Positions 48,164 through 60,489 of a stretch of DNA of 64,000 nt are shown here, piece after piece. Positions within the stretch are counted from its first letter, which is position 1; each line of letters opens with the position of its first letter. Origin of the DNA: Mesostigma viride (taxonomy: Eukaryota > Streptophyta > Mesostigmatophyceae > Mesostigmatales > Mesostigmataceae); contig RPFO01000644.1 in assembly GCA_009746045.1 (NCBI GenBank), positions 516,001 through 580,000 on the forward strand, in the 5' to 3' direction. The notes beneath the pieces were generated by a model. That model saw only the letters and a list, made by a program, of their open reading frames with translations, was not told where the DNA came from and did not search any database. The position numbers and the translations under genes are program-made.

Positions 48164-48733
48164 TGTTACGTCGCGTAACAATTCGTTGTAGTTACGGACG
48201 TAAATTAGGTCCTTGGCCTCGGTTGTTCCTAGGTTACGTGCAGTTCTAGTTTGGACATGATTGTCCCCGTAACAGTACTGTGGTATATTGGGTGCCTTTG
48301 GGCGCCGCGCCGCGTACTATATTAGTGGTCCTTATCCTTTTGTAGAATGTAGTGGACCGGCGTGCATCTGTGCACCTGCCTGTGTTTCTGTGTTCTGCAG
48401 GCGAGGGCCAGGTCGGCCCGAGCCTGTTGGACCGTTGGTGACCATTTATGCACGTTCCACTCCTTGTGTGGTCACTCGGCGTGTGTTAAATGAATTAACA
48501 CATATAGGCTTGGGTCACGGCAGTTTAGTTGTGTTTCCTTCCTCTTTTCCTGGAGTAAACGGGTTTGATTAAATGGCCTATGGCATATTACAGTAGTACA
48601 TATGTAAATGCATTGAGATCTGGTTCGTCTCGGTCGTCTTTCGCTAGGGGTGTAAATAGAAGCGGCCTCACTAGTTTAGGTAGTATCAGGACCGGTAGAG
48701 GTAGAGGTGGCGGCCGAGGCTTGCGGCGTAACA
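48164..48733 (+). repeat. 3' LTR (intact)
   Basis: A 570-bp copy beginning TGTTACGTCGCGTAACA and ending GGCGTAACA. It matches the interrupted 5' LTR apart from four small indels, and serves as the empty-site reference for TTAA element 1. Confidence 0.97.
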
Positions 48734-50862
48734 AGCACATCGGCAAACCCAACCCATCTCGGATAAACCCCTCTCACCTGGCCATGACATGGGTCAAACC
48801 AGGTGAACACCATCTTTTGCACAATTGCCCCATTGGCTGCACGCCAGAGGGACGTTTGGCTGAACATCGTGCGTTTTTATATGACGAAACCAACCACGTG
48901 GGCAAACTTGCAGGAGTGCTCCTCACGGCAGGGCGGTGGGGTGGCGTCCAGCAGATGAGCTTACGAGGAAAAGCACTAATCGTCAACCAACTCTTGTTCT
49001 CCAAGGTTTTATACTACTGTCTGGCACACCCTCCCAACGATCATACCATACAGCTTATCCAACGCATCGGCAGCAACTTTGTTTGGAAACAGAAAGGTTT
49101 GATATCTCACACGGTACATGGTTGGATCAGCCGGGATATGTCCTTTATGTCATGGTTGCACGGTGGTCTAGGGCTACACAACATACAATGGCGCTTGTGG
49201 TCGATGTATGCTAAACAAGTGATCAGCGTGTACATGGAAGTGAACACGCACCCTGGCTGCCTGTTGGCAAAAGAGTCTCTCTCCGCTAGTTACACCCATG
49301 CTAATGGCACATCATGGCACCTTGACGCTGGAGTACTTGGCTGCACACTGATATCATACAAGGGGCTCCCCTGGTACTGGTCGCGCCTATGGTTAGGTTA
49401 TCACAAGCTCAAACCTGGGCGCCTCGTTTTTCCCACCACTCGTGAGGAGGTTGCACGACAGATTCTTTATTTCAATGATTTGATCGTGGACAATGCGCGC
49501 AAGCCCTTGGGCACGTTACATGGGCACAACCCTTATGCTGGCTTCCTGTGCGCATCACCCCCTGTTCTGAGAGTGCTCGATCTCTACGCGTGGCAGGGGG
49601 ACAGATATCGGTTACGGGCATACACTGAAGTTAATGCTTGGGTGCAAAACATGCCATCGCTACACGCTTGGAACACCCTCATCCAGGCCATCCCAGCTAC
49701 ATGGCATGCTGTGATGATGGCCCCACGCAAGGCCCTACAGCCGGGTGATTGGATCAGTTTTTACCCAGACGGGATCACATCCACATGCAAAGGTCTGGTC
49801 CGGGGAGTGTTGCCTCCGGCCGGAATTCAAGTCCAAGTGGCCGACACCCTTCCAGGCCACAATGGTTGCCTCAATCAGTTGGCGACATTATGTGTCTGTC
49901 TTCCAGCCCATGCCAATGTCACCGTATCCGGATGGTCCCGTGGTTAGTATCAAGGTCCTGCATGTTCCAGCCGGACCCCACGACCCCGGCGGAGGCCATC
50001 ACTTGGTTACACGTAGGCAATACGAGATTGGATACTTTACCATTGGACCCCCTGGAATTTGGCTGGACCCTGACCAAGGGGATGTCTAGGATCAGCAAAT
50101 GTCTTTACGAGTGTACACACGGCAGAATGGGGTTATGACATTTTATTGCACGAGAACCATAAGCTCCACCCTGGCCGCCCACGATGGGGCTTTCAATGGC
50201 CTGGATATAGTTGGATTAAACTTATCACCCTGGCGGTCGATCACCCTTTGGTGGACCGCAGAGCGACCGACATTCAACATCTTTTACTGCACAGAGCCAT
50301 CGGGGTAAACGCGACCCTCAGCAGCCGGTTTCACCACGATGCGACATGCCTGTGCACCTTCCCTTCGGAAACAATTGAGCACCGCTTTCTCTACTGCCAA
50401 GTGAGCGGGGTGTGGCAATGGTTGTTTAACGTATGGTCCGCATGGACCGCGCTACCACATTCCACACTAACGCTATCCGTGCGTTGTATCATATTCGGTA
50501 TGGCGGGGACCCCCGGGGAGGAGCTATCCGACAGTCAACTAGCCTGGGTATGGCTCCGAACTAATATGCTATACGCGATCTGGACTATCCGGAACGAGAC
50601 GGTTTTCAAAGTGCGGCACGAATACACCAAAGCCGCCGTTGTGAGGCGGTTTATCTTCCTCTGGAACTCAGCAATGCGTCGCGCTTGGCTCTTGGCGCAA
50701 GAACAATACAAGGTGTGGGACCCCGGGCCCAACAATGACAGGCCCAGCCCCTTGGAGCTCTTCCATGCTCTCCTGGGACGCAACAGGGTGTTTACTTGCA
50801 TTCCTCACGGTGACCTTACGCGCGTCACTTGGCTCCCCTGGTCACACAATGCTCCTTTCTAA
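48734..50862 (+). pseudogene. LINE ORF2 part 2: post-RT region and zinc-binding end
   Basis: Continues ORF2 after the Ty3 insertion. MSLRGKALIVNQLLFSKVLYY and WISRDMSFMSWLHGGLGLHN are typical of the region after RT in L1-like elements. The first frame ends at 49947. The next stretch (PDPTTPAEAITWLHVGN) is in another register, and the last (50120-50862) holds a zf-RVT-like segment: HRAIGVN, CLCTFPSETIEHRFLYC and VWQWLF. At least two frameshifts between 49930 and 50120 make it a pseudogene, independent of the Ty3 insertion. Confidence 0.85.
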
Positions 50863-50976
50863 ACCTTTCACCTATCACACTACCCTCAGAGGGTAACCAG
50901 CTGGTCGATACGTGGTACCTCTTCACCTAATGATATTCCTATTGGTTAATAAAAATACCCATTTACCCGGAAAAAA

Positions 50977-50991
50977 AACTAAGCTACAGCA
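50977..50991. repeat. Right target-site duplication of the LINE
   Basis: Exact repeat of 26824-26838, directly after the A-run of the LINE end. Confidence 0.85.
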
Positions 50992-53900
50992 ACTTTTCGC
51001 GATGGCCAGCGCCCAGTTCGGTAGGCATGGGATCCAACTGACTGATTGACTGACTGACTGACTGACTGACTGACTGACTGACTGACTGACTTAGGCATAA
51101 CACGTAAGTAGACGTAAGGGCTTCCAATAACACTGACTAACAGAAGAGTGAGAAGACAACAAGCAAAGCTGATAAAATTCGAGAGTCGAGATCGATCGAG
51201 AGCTACATGGTAACTAGTGTTGCAACACGTGACACGTCTTGACACCAGCGTATTAAAAAAAAAAAAAAAAAAGCTTGATTTCATAACGTCGGGTCCCCAG
51301 GAAGGCTACCGTAATTCAGACGCCTGCACATCCATTTACAAAGTGAAAGGGAATTCACATCATTCGGCAGTTCTCTAGCTATTTTTCGCGGTTTTTCGTG
51401 AAGTCCTGATATAGATCGGAAGGTTTTGGTGCAGCTACTTGAGACGGGAAGTCCACTTAGTCAACCGAGGACGAATGGCGCCTAGAGACCGCGGGCTCAG
51501 GTTTTGGGCTCATTGCCTCCCATTACAACAGCCTCAGTCCCGTTGCGGCAGCATCAGTCCTGCGAGTAGGATAAACGGGAGGGCGCGAGCTCTATAGTTT
51601 TCGCACCCTTTATTTCCGTTGAAGTATACATTCGCCGGTTGCAACGCAGCTAGCAAAACTCTCCTGGGAAAGTGAATTGTGGGGGTAGCTAACCCACAGT
51701 TGATTGCCCGAGCAGCGGGGACGTTGATATCGCTGTATGCCTCGTTTTGCGTCCGCCTCTGTTCGGGATCAGTCACTTCATGTTTTTCTCCGACGCTGAA
51801 ATGAGGACGGTACGCACCCTGGACGAATGTGTGTTTGCTCACCCTTGCTCATTTTGCAATCGTTGTCAGGAAACATACTGCGATTTTTCACCCATGGAAT
51901 TGTTTGGCTGCTTGTTTGTCTGTTCTGACGATGGTCTTCGGTTGCCCATAATTGCCTTTCTGGAGCAGGCGGGATCGCTTGAATCACCTGCGGGGTTGAA
52001 TGGTAGTAGAGCTATAGTTCAGATTTTTTGCAGCGCCGACTACCTCGCTAGTTCACTTTTTCTAACCTGGAATTCCTCGGATCCTAGCCTATGCTATGTG
52101 CGCCTAGGAAACAGACTGCGAGGACTGTGGCTGGGGTGACAGAGTGCTGCGACAAAAAAGCTAGCGTTGCCACCAGTGTGGTTTCTGTGCACGGAAGCAA
52201 CGATGATCCGATAGGCAGTTTGGCTATCCTCTGCACACGATCAGTGACTACATCTTTTTCCAAGCTGCGTTCTCTATGATCCTATGCACCAAGCACTCTG
52301 CCCCCTGATCAACCTGGACAGCACACGTATGGCACCGGCTGCGTAGGCGTGTGCACTAAGCATGATAGAAACTGGAAGAGTTCGCACATTGTTGGCAGTT
52401 CTCTAGAACATGAGATCAACAACGAGGCATGGCGAGTATTGGCTGGCCAGGATACCTGTGGGTCGAAACATCACATACGTGTGGGTTGAAACGTCAGGGG
52501 TGGGGCTCATGCACGGGCGCGTGGTGCGCACACGTGTCTTCCACCCGCCATGACATGGCGCAGCACCCGATACATCAGCACCCTATGCATCATGGCGCAG
52601 CACCCTAAACATCGTGGTATGACTCCCAGGGCTACCTGCTGACTATGCTGATTTCTGCACGTATGGTATGTTCCCTTCCACGCACTGTCTGCTCCCTGTT
52701 ACGCACCCCTTGCTCCCTCGTCACCCCTTTTGTCATATGTCTTCTGCTCCCTTGCCCTGGTCCACACCCACCTGGCAGCGAGGGGGGCCCGCGTGGGACT
52801 TTGGCCGCGTGCAGGGTCGGCCCGCCAACGATCGGCTCTCCTTCCTGCTCATGCGTACGTTTCTTGTGGCTCATGCGCACGTTCCCACGCCCTTGCGGCT
52901 CATGTGTACGTCGCTGGCTGCACGTGCAACCCTTGCTCGCGCGCACTTGTGCGTGTGCGCCCCCCTTGCACACGTGGCAGGTGGTGGGCCATAGGCTGGG
53001 TGCTGGAACACAACACCGGCGATTACAGCAACCACGCTTTATGTCAGCGGAACCCGCAGAGACCTTTGCGATAGAACACGCGTTTTAATCGGGCGCCTGG
53101 CCCCTGGTAGCACACGCATAAACACACCTGCAGGGTGTTGCGGCGCCATCACCCATGAGATGAGCGGCATGGCTTGAGATCTCAACGTTGTTGTCATGCG
53201 TGCATGCGGAGGCTTTTGCGGGCCTCCCGCACTATGCCGGCATGCCATCCACCTGTTGGTGCCATGCCAAACTGCCAGGTCATGCTCGCATGTCATACAG
53301 TAGGCTGTATGGGTAGGCTTCTTTTGGTAGGCTTGATTGGGAGAATGGTGCCGTTCATTCTGGGTAATGGTTTTTCACGCACTCCCCAGGCTCTTTCGCG
53401 GTGCCTCCTGGGCTGGTCCCGCGCGAATGTCCATCCCCATGGAACGTACGAATGAAGCTCGTGTGATGTAGGTGGCCGATACGGTTTTATTCGGTGCATG
53501 TGTGGCCGTGCTCCGCTTTCACGTTGGCCTTGCGCCGTTGGCCGATTCCGATTGATGAGGTTGTACTCGTGCTACCTGGATAGTGCTTTTGTTGCTGTTG
53601 ACACTATTCCTGTATTCATCCTGCTGTCACTTGTCACTGGCTCCCCACCCCACCCCACCCCACCCCACCCCTGCATGCTGCCTCCCTGCGTGACCCCTGC
53701 TGTCATCCCCCCCCCCCCAAACAATGCTTAACGCAATGCAGTTTTCTTCCTCTTCCTCTTCTTCAACGCGAGCTTTGGGTCGGCACCGCTCGTGGTACGC
53801 CCCACATTCATTATCATGTGCTTTTCCACGTGTCGCTGCTGCCTTGGTCATGGTTATCCTCTGTGTTTTTTTCGATGGGATCGATGGAAAGATGCGGCCT

Positions 53901-54180
53901 TGGCTGGGGCGATGGGGAGCCAGGTACATGGGCGCGTGGGCTCAGCAAGGCCCGTTTTTGTTTAGTTCTCCATAGGCGTACCCCTTGGACTAGAGGGATG
54001 CAGGGGAGTGGATGAGGAAATGGTCCGACGCTCTCCCCTTTCGTTGAGCCATTTGGTTCGGGCCCCCGTCTCACCCTTGTTGTTGCACCCGTATGCCCAC
54101 TGATAGCAAGTTTGATGGTAGGTGTGCTAAGCGGTGTCAGCTCCAGAGATTGCCTTTATTGGCGTGCTAGTCAGACCACC
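50992..54180. other. No gene recognised; simple repeats
   Basis: A (GACT)n run lies at 51037-51091 and an A18 run at 51254-51272. 52490-52620 is rich in CACG and GCAGCACCC motifs. 53645-53670 is (CCCCA)n. Open frames are short and match no family I recognise. The frame at 51747-52139 has several cysteines but no clear domain. Confidence 0.5.
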
Positions 54181-54199
54181 TGTTGAAAACACGCAAGTA

Positions 54200-54430
54200 C
54201 AGTCATTCACGCCTTAAGTTGGGTTCGAGGTTTTTGAGGGGTCAACCCAACTTAAGGCGTGAACCCAACTTAAGGCGTGAATTACTCTACTAAATTCTAC
54301 TTATTTGTACTAAAGATACTAAAACATACTATTCTGAACTGCTTAGAACTTTGAACGCCGAAATCCTATTCGACCCAACTTAAGGCGTGAACACAACTTA
54401 AGCCAACCCAACTTAAGGTGTGAATGACTG
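54200..54430. repeat. AACTTAAGGCGTGAA tandem/dispersed repeat
   Basis: CAACTTAAGGCGTGAA or close variants occur about five times on the plus strand (54240-54425) and once inverted (CACGCCTTAAGTTGGG, 54208), which makes a potential hairpin. Between copies is a degenerate AT-rich stretch. Confidence 0.85.
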
Positions 54431-54439
54431 AAGGATTTT

Positions 54440-54950
54440 GGCCCAAGGAGCAAGTGGCGTCTCCCATGCAAGCAGTAGCGGAGGATGGGATGTGTGGTTG
54501 GAGGAGGGTGTGTATGGTTGGAGGAGGGGGGGGGGGTCGGAGGGGGGGATGCCTGGTCGGAGGAGGGTGTGTGTGGTCGGAGGAGGGTGTGTGGGGTCAT
54601 GGGAAGGGGTGTGGGGTCGGAGGAGGGGGGGGGGGCGGCGGAGGAGGGTGTATGTGGTCAGAAGAGGGGGTGTGGGGTCGGAGGAGGGGGTGTGTGGGAG
54701 GAGGAGGGGGGGGTCGGAGGAGGGGATGCGTGGTCGGAGGCGGGGGTGTGGGGTCAGAGGAGGGGATGCGTGTTCGGAGGAGAGGGTGTGTGGTCGGAGG
54801 ATGGGATGCGTGGTTGGAGGAGGGGGGGTGTGGTCAGAGGAGGGGATGCGTGGATGCGTGGTCAGAGGAGGGGATGCGTGGATGCGTGGTCGGAGGAGGG
54901 GATGCGTGGTCGGAGGAAGGGGGGGAGGGTACGGTGGGTGCATGCGTGGT
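54440..54950 (+). repeat. G-rich GGTCGGAGGAGG minisatellite
   Basis: Irregular tandem units of 14-30 bp built on GTGGTCGGAGGAGGGG, with almost no C on this strand. Runs of four to nine Gs recur every 10-20 bases. It lies 0.3 kb upstream of the RING-H2 gene. The long open frames across it are repeat artefacts. Confidence 0.9.
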
Positions 54951-55245
54951 CGGGGCGCTTTCCTTGCCATCCCCCGTCGCTTGCTTGCTGGTCATGGACA
55001 AAGGGAGCTGGTCTCGTTGCGTTCTTTCCCCTTGTGCCGAACGTGCAGCCACATACGGCATCATATGGTGGCATAGCAAGACTTGTGGCTCACCGACGTT
55101 CTAGCTGTGGGGTCATGTCCAGTCCTTTGACCCTGCCTGCCATCGGTTTCAGCGCACTACCGGTCTCAGCCCTTCGAGCAGCCCTTAAACGTGAGGGCTT
55201 CAAAAGCCTCTTCTCCCTCCTCTCTCCGCTGTACTCTCACTCAAT

Positions 55246-58105
55246 ATGCACTCCTCGAATTATATGTCCCGCCCCCCCTGCTGCGGCCACCCCCAGTTCT
55301 GGCTCTTCGTCCTGGGTGCGCTACTTATGTGGTTCCGCCGCCAGCCCACCCACCGCGGCGCCGTCCACTCCCTGGACAGTGCGTCCATGGGCCGGTGGTT
55401 TGGCGATTGGCCAGCTGGCGCCGAGGAAGCGGGCGCCGAGGCGGACAGCGACGAGGACCGTCGGCGGCGCCGGCTTGGCCTGTCCCGGACGCTCTCATGG
55501 GGCAACCAGCCGATCTCTGGGGGCACGGCGAGTGCCAGTAGCCAGCAGGCGCCGGTCGCACCCTGGCAGGTGGACCGCCCGGGCATCCTTTCGCGGGCGT
55601 TTGGCAGCGATAGTGACGATGACGAGGCCGGGTGGTTGGAGGAAGGCTACGGTGGCGCCGCCAGCAGAAGCGCCCGAAGACCTGTGGGGGCGATGGCCGG
55701 GGCGGACCACCCGTTGGGGTCGCTGCTGCGTGGGCGGGGCATGGTGGGGGGGCTTGGACCGGATGGCGTGCTGCGGGCGGCAGCCTATCCGACGCTGCTC
55801 GGTCTCCAGGTGGGGGGCGTCGCGGGCCCGCCCCGGCTGTCGCTTCAGAACTTGCGACTGGCGCTCACCAACCGGGACTTCACGCCGCAAGGTGCGTGCG
55901 AGACCCATTGTTCATACAGGCGCGGTTCGTGCGCTACTGACGTACTCCTGTATCTCGAATATCGCCTTGTGATAGGTGGGGCCACCAAACCTCGAGCCTG
56001 AACATCACCTGGCATGCATGCTTGTCTATGCATGCTTGTCTATGCATGCTTCGTGCTCCGGGATGGGTGGTCCGGGGAGGTTGTTGGCAGCTTGCACCCC
56101 CCCCCCCCTCCGTGGGGTCTGTCCAGCAGCTCGAGGCTCTTTGTGAGTGTTTGTGTCCCCTGTTCCCTGGGCAGTGTGTGTGCCCTTGAGTCCGTGTCTG
56201 CCTACTTGGTTGTGCGGCCCTCTTACCCCCGTATTGTCTCTCGCTGCGTGTTCCCTGCCCCCGCGGTTCGTCTCTCGCGGCGTGCGCCCTGCCACCGCAG
56301 ACTACGAGGCCCTGCTAGCATTAGACGAGGAGCTGGACGCGTACGGTGAGGGCAGGAGCGCGCGCGGCCTGTCGCAGCGACAGATCGACGCGCTGCCGCA
56401 GTACCGGTACCAGCGCAAGGCGAGTAAGGGACGGGACAGGGAGGGACAGGCGGGGGGGGACAACGGGACGGGGGACAGTTGCGGAGACAAGCCGGCCAGA
56501 ACGACCGCGCCAAGCAGTGGAGGGACAGCGGCTTGGGCCCCTGGTGATGTGGCAAATGCTAGCGAGCAATTGGCCGCAAACACGCTTGGGCCAGGCGGGG
56601 CGGAGGCGGTCCGCTCACCAGGGGTCGGGCAGGAAGGAAATAGCTCGTCGAATGCCAATCCCTTGACGTCGATTGAGGGATGTAAAGGGGCCGCTGCTTC
56701 GCTTGGTGGTGCTGGGGCGGGCCGGGGCCAACGAGAGCCCAAGCAGCTGGAACATGGCAGTAAGCAGAAGCAGGCGCTGGCGGGGGCAGGGCAGGACATG
56801 GCGGCGGTCGAGGAGGTCTCGGACGAGCTGTGCTCGATTTGCCTGGAAGAGCTGCAAGAGGGTGACGTCATGCGGACACTGCCGTGCGTCCACGCGGTAT
56901 GGCCCCCCCCCCTAACCCACACACACACTGATCAAGATGGTTTGACCCTTGCATGCGGCTGTTTGTTCTGTTAATGTCACAAAAATACGTCGATTGTCGT
57001 ATGTGCAAGGCGAGTATCCAGCCTCCTTTGGCCAACTAGGTTTGAGTTTGTACTAGGGGCATATTCAAGCAGAGGGGAGGTATCCAAGAGACAAACTTCC
57101 CTGTTCACGCTTGAAGGGTGTACCTTTGGACTGTCTCTGTGGGCTGTTTGGCTGTCGGTCACAGGCTTACAGCTTACTTTCCGCCTCACCCGCACACTCC
57201 CACGTCTCGCCATTTCTGGGCTCCCACCTCGTCAATATCCCGTTGTTGCCCAGCTCCGAGCACTGGCCCCACGTATGGGTACCATCATGCATGATCCATC
57301 ATGGTGGTGCAGGTGCACATTGTGCACCCCGAGCAGGTGACAGTTTACATCCTCCACCTGCAGGTTGTAGCCCAGATTGTAGTAAAAACCCATAGATGCC
57401 CCTTCTCAGGGCTATGTGTTACATATGCTCCCCACGGAGCTATGTTCTTAATTAATTGATTAATTAATTAATTCATTCATTAATGGGTACCGTCGGGTGT
57501 ACTTTTGCAATAGCATCCCTCCGCTTGCGTATTGGGCTTAAGGCTTCCTCTGTGGATGGTGGCACATCTGAAAACCCTGCTGTGCAAACAGGCATGCATG
57601 GCGGCGAGGTGGTATGCTTAGGCAGTATCCACGGAATTGTGCACTGGCCCTGCAAAGTGTTTCTTGGGATGTGGAGCGCCGTATCCAGATGCACCGGCGG
57701 CATCCTATCCCTGTATCCTCAAGACTGCTGCTGTTGTGTCCCAGGTGGGGTGGGGTGGGGGGGTGGGGGTGGGGGCAGGGGAACCTGCTCAATGGTCACT
57801 TAAATGATCTTTGCTTTGCTGCTTGTGCAGGATGTCTCCGTGGCTGCTCAGTGCCGTGCCTTCAAGGCATCCTATCATGCGTCGAGGAGCGCTCATTGTC
57901 TCTGTAATCATTGCCTGCAGGCGAGTTTGGTAGGGCGGCTGCTTGTATACCTCTATCCTGACACCTGTCCCCTTTGCAATTGTGGGTCGGTTTGTTTCCC
58001 CCCTTGTCTTGTCATGTCCTCTGCCAGTTCCACATCGCCTGCATCGACCCGTGGCTGCGGCAGCAGGCGGCATGCCCTGTCTGCAAGTCCCCTTTGACAA
58101 CATAG
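55246..58105 (+). CDS. Membrane-anchored RING-H2 E3 ubiquitin ligase
   Basis: Three exons, 55246-55891, 56301-56896 and 58028-58105, with GT-AG introns and matching phase, giving 439 residues. The N-terminus MHSSNYMSRPPCC is followed by one hydrophobic span FWLFVLGALLMWF (about residues 18-30). Then come an acidic Ser/Asp region, the segment LRLALTNRDFTPQDYEALLALDEELDAY, a basic stretch and a long low-complexity linker. The C-terminus is a RING-H2: CSICLEELQ, LPCVH, then FHIACIDPWL and CPVC, with the second intron cutting between the two zinc-ligand halves. Such proteins pass ubiquitin from an E2 to targets near a membrane. A second in-frame ATG is at 55264. A TGTAA, the usual green-algal poly(A) signal, lies at 58498. 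Confidence 0.85.
57260..57482 (+). mobile_element. LINE 3' end inserted in the RING-H2 intron
   Basis: GTGCACCCCGAGCAGGTGAC, then GATGCCCCTTCTCAGGGCTA, the hairpin CTCCCCACGGAG (57428-57439) and a tail of AATTAATTGATTAATTAATT match the ORF1-type LINE 3' UTR at 19560-19699. It is a short, 5'-truncated copy in gene orientation inside the second intron. Confidence 0.75.
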
Positions 58106-58750
58106 TATCGCCTGCCTCCCTCGACATTAATTCATCGTGGCTGTGGTTGTGATTTCCTTGTGACACTTACGTTGCTGGAGAAGTATGGAGACCCCTGGTT
58201 GTGCCTGCATGAGGCCACCCCAGCATTGTGTGTCAACACTGGCTTGGTGGGTCTGTCACACCCCAATCCATTTTCACCATGAGGAAAAGGATTCATGTTA
58301 CAAGGAAAAGGGTCCTGCTGCAGGTGCCAGCCAATCCTGGGTCACTCGTACTGTTATTTGAGAAAAAGCAAGCGAGGCTTACCTGTTGCAGAATCTGTGC
58401 CTTTGCAACTTGAGTACTGTGTTGGGAGGTCTGTGGTGGCTTTACCAGAATGTGCTGTGGGTTTGGATGGGGTGGTCAACGTGTGTGCACCGTCCTTGTA
58501 ACATGACCATGTCCAGTCCATGAGCTTCCACATGTACCAAGCTCGATTGCTCGATCTGTAAGTAAGTAAGTACTTGCGTGTCATGCGCATGGGCATGCCA
58601 CGGAGTACTATGCTAATCTCATTAGAAAATAATTACCCGAAAGTTACAAATATCGTCTGCATCATGCCCCAACCATATAGTGCGGATGACTGTAGGTGTA
58701 AGTTGGCGATGCCATGGTAACCGGAGACGTCCGTCCTATAGTCAGCAAAA
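58106..58750. other. RING-H2 3' flank
   Basis: Likely 3' UTR up to about 58510 (TGTAA at 58498), then spacer with (GTAA)n at 58558-58571. No further gene seen. Confidence 0.5.
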
Positions 58751-58754
58751 TTGG

Positions 58755-58797
58755 TGCGAGAGGTCCCCAGTTCGATTCCGGTCGGATTCATTTGCAG
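58755..58797 (+). tRNA. Possible 3' half of a tRNA(Pro)-like sequence
   Basis: GGTGCGAGAGGTCCCCAGTT followed by CGATTCCGGTCGGATTC resembles the variable loop, T arm (TTCGATTCC, a good B box) and 3' acceptor of tRNA(Pro). The 5' half (D arm and anticodon stem) is not recognisable and the T stem does not pair fully, so this is at best a fragment or the remnant of a tRNA-derived retroposon. Confidence 0.3.
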
Positions 58798-58954
58798 ATC
58801 GCGTTTTCCGCGTTTTCCGCGGCCCGGCACTGAACGCAAAGGTTTTCACCTTTGCGGAGTGCCTGATCAGAATATAGTCTCGAGATCTAGAGGGGGACAT
58901 AATCCTCATCTGAGCTGTCCTCTACTGTAATGGCAGAGAAGGCGGTAATCAAAT

Positions 58955-60130
58955 AATTAATTAATTGATTAAGAACATAACTCCGCGCTGGTTGTCTCCT
59001 TGATAACTCCGTTGGGAGTAAATGTAGTACATATCCCTGCTCTTAAGGGGTTCGAGCCAGGCTTGGACATCCTTAACGTGAAAGAGCACGGCGGGGTTAG
59101 ACCTGGTTACCGCCTTGTCGACCTGATTTATGCGGATGACACCACCCTCATCGAGAGCCCCGAGCACATTCAGACCTGGCTGGACTGTCTGGGCCTGGAG
59201 GCGAGGGCGGTGGGGTACGTTGGATATTAGTGTCAAAACTGAGGCGATGGTGATTGGGGCCTCCAGTACACCACCGCTGCCGCGCCTGCTCGACGGGACG
59301 GAGGTCCCGTTCCGCGACCGCTTCAAGCTGTTGGGGAGCTGGCTTCCTGACACTGCCGACGATGTGGACACCCGCATCGGCCTTGCCTGGGCCAAGCTCC
59401 GTTCGCTCAAGACCTACTGGCGCTCGAAGGGCCTGGGCGAGCACCGCAAGCGCATGCTCTTCAAGGTCCTCGTCCTCACGGTGCTCACGTATGGCGCCGA
59501 GGCGTGGACACTCCCACCCAAACTGGCAGCTAGGCTAGACGGTACGGTTTACAGGATGCTCCGACAGGTCCTTAACGTAGGGTTTTCCGAGCGTCCGTCA
59601 TCAGAGTCTTTGTATCATGGCATGCCTCGTATTTCGGACGAGATTAGGCAGCGTAGGATAGCATTTGTAGGACACCTTGCTCGCACCAGCCAGGTTGACA
59701 CCGCCCTTGGTCTGGCCGGCCCCCAACGGCTTGGCCAGCCAGGGCGCCACATTCTGACCTGGCCTGGCCCCGAGGACATTCCCAAAAGGGTAGGGAAACC
59801 TGTCACGAACTACATCCAGATGTTGCTGGACGACCTAGTGGTCCCAGCCCAGTTTGAGCACCGCATCTACTCTCTCTCCCGTCTTTGGACTGCCATGCAG
59901 GACAAGACGCGGTGGAAGAGGATTGTCAAGGCGCACACGCCCGACCCTGTGGGCAAGCCCCCTCCCCCCAAGCGGAGGCGGCGTTTTGATGAGTAGTGTA
60001 GTTAGGATTTTCTAGACTAGATAGCTTAGAGTTAGGGTAGTTCGATTACGCGGCTTACTCCACCCCATCCATCATGGAATATGTGCTACATGATCTCCCA
60101 ACGGAGGCATGTTATAATTATTTAATTTAA
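58955..60130 (+). pseudogene. 5'-truncated LINE: RT end, C-terminal region and 3' UTR
   Basis: Begins with an inverted LINE end (AATT tail, hairpin CTCCGTTGGGAG at 59007-59018). The RT palm tail follows: RPGYRLVDLIYADDTTLIES (59098-59157, catalytic YADD). A one-base gain near 59215 moves the frame to 59222-59996, which encodes the whole C-terminal region (FKLLGSWLPD, LTYGAEAWTLPPKLA, RRIAFVGHLARTSQVDT, basic end KPPPPKRRRRFDE). The 3' UTR has TAGTTAGGATTTTCTAGACT, the hairpin at 60095-60106 and an AT-rich tail. It is the best preserved copy of this ORF2 family in the window. Confidence 0.85.
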
Positions 60131-60133
60131 TTT

Positions 60134-60420
60134 TTTAATATCCCTGAGGAGTGGCATTCTGGGCTACTTCCTGCAAGGGTAGGGTGTAAACTACACCTAC
60201 TCTAGGTGCATCAAGTGCACCTGCACCATGATGCACATCAGAGCTCAAAGGTCTGGCATGAGGTGGGTGATTATTATGGCTAGGCGATGGTTAGGGTGCA
60301 TGGCCTCTCAGCAGAGAGCAGCTCTCTGCATCGGCAAAACATGACAAAATAAAGCTAGGCATCATCTGATGTGGGGCTCATCATAGGCACACATGTACAT
60401 GGCTAAATAATGCGAAGTCA
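60134..60420 (-). mobile_element. Inverted ORF1-type LINE 3' UTR
   Basis: The reverse complement matches 21780-21900 and 19370-19480: GGCTACTTCCTGCAAGGGTA, TCTAGGTGCATCAAGTGCAC, and further on CTAGGCATCATCTGATG with CATAGGCACACATGTACATG. No coding sequence. Confidence 0.65.
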
Positions 60421-60489
60421 TCAGCTGGTATGGGGCCCGTTATATAGGCGTACATGGGCACTTACTTATCATTGCATGTGTTTCGAACT

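Noticed and set aside
48565-49947. 460-residue ORF starting in the 3' LTR
   Set aside because: A chance fusion of LTR leader sequence with the interrupted LINE ORF2; the LINE part continues 27844-30144.
51747-52139. Cysteine-containing 130-residue ORF as a zinc-finger gene
   Set aside because: Cysteine spacing fits no finger I know, no splice partners are visible and the region lacks other coding signs.
54424-55972. Gly/Val-rich long frames over the G-rich minisatellite, one reaching into the RING-H2 gene
   Set aside because: They are repeat-driven and in another frame from the spliced RING-H2 protein, whose phase and domains agree only from 55246.
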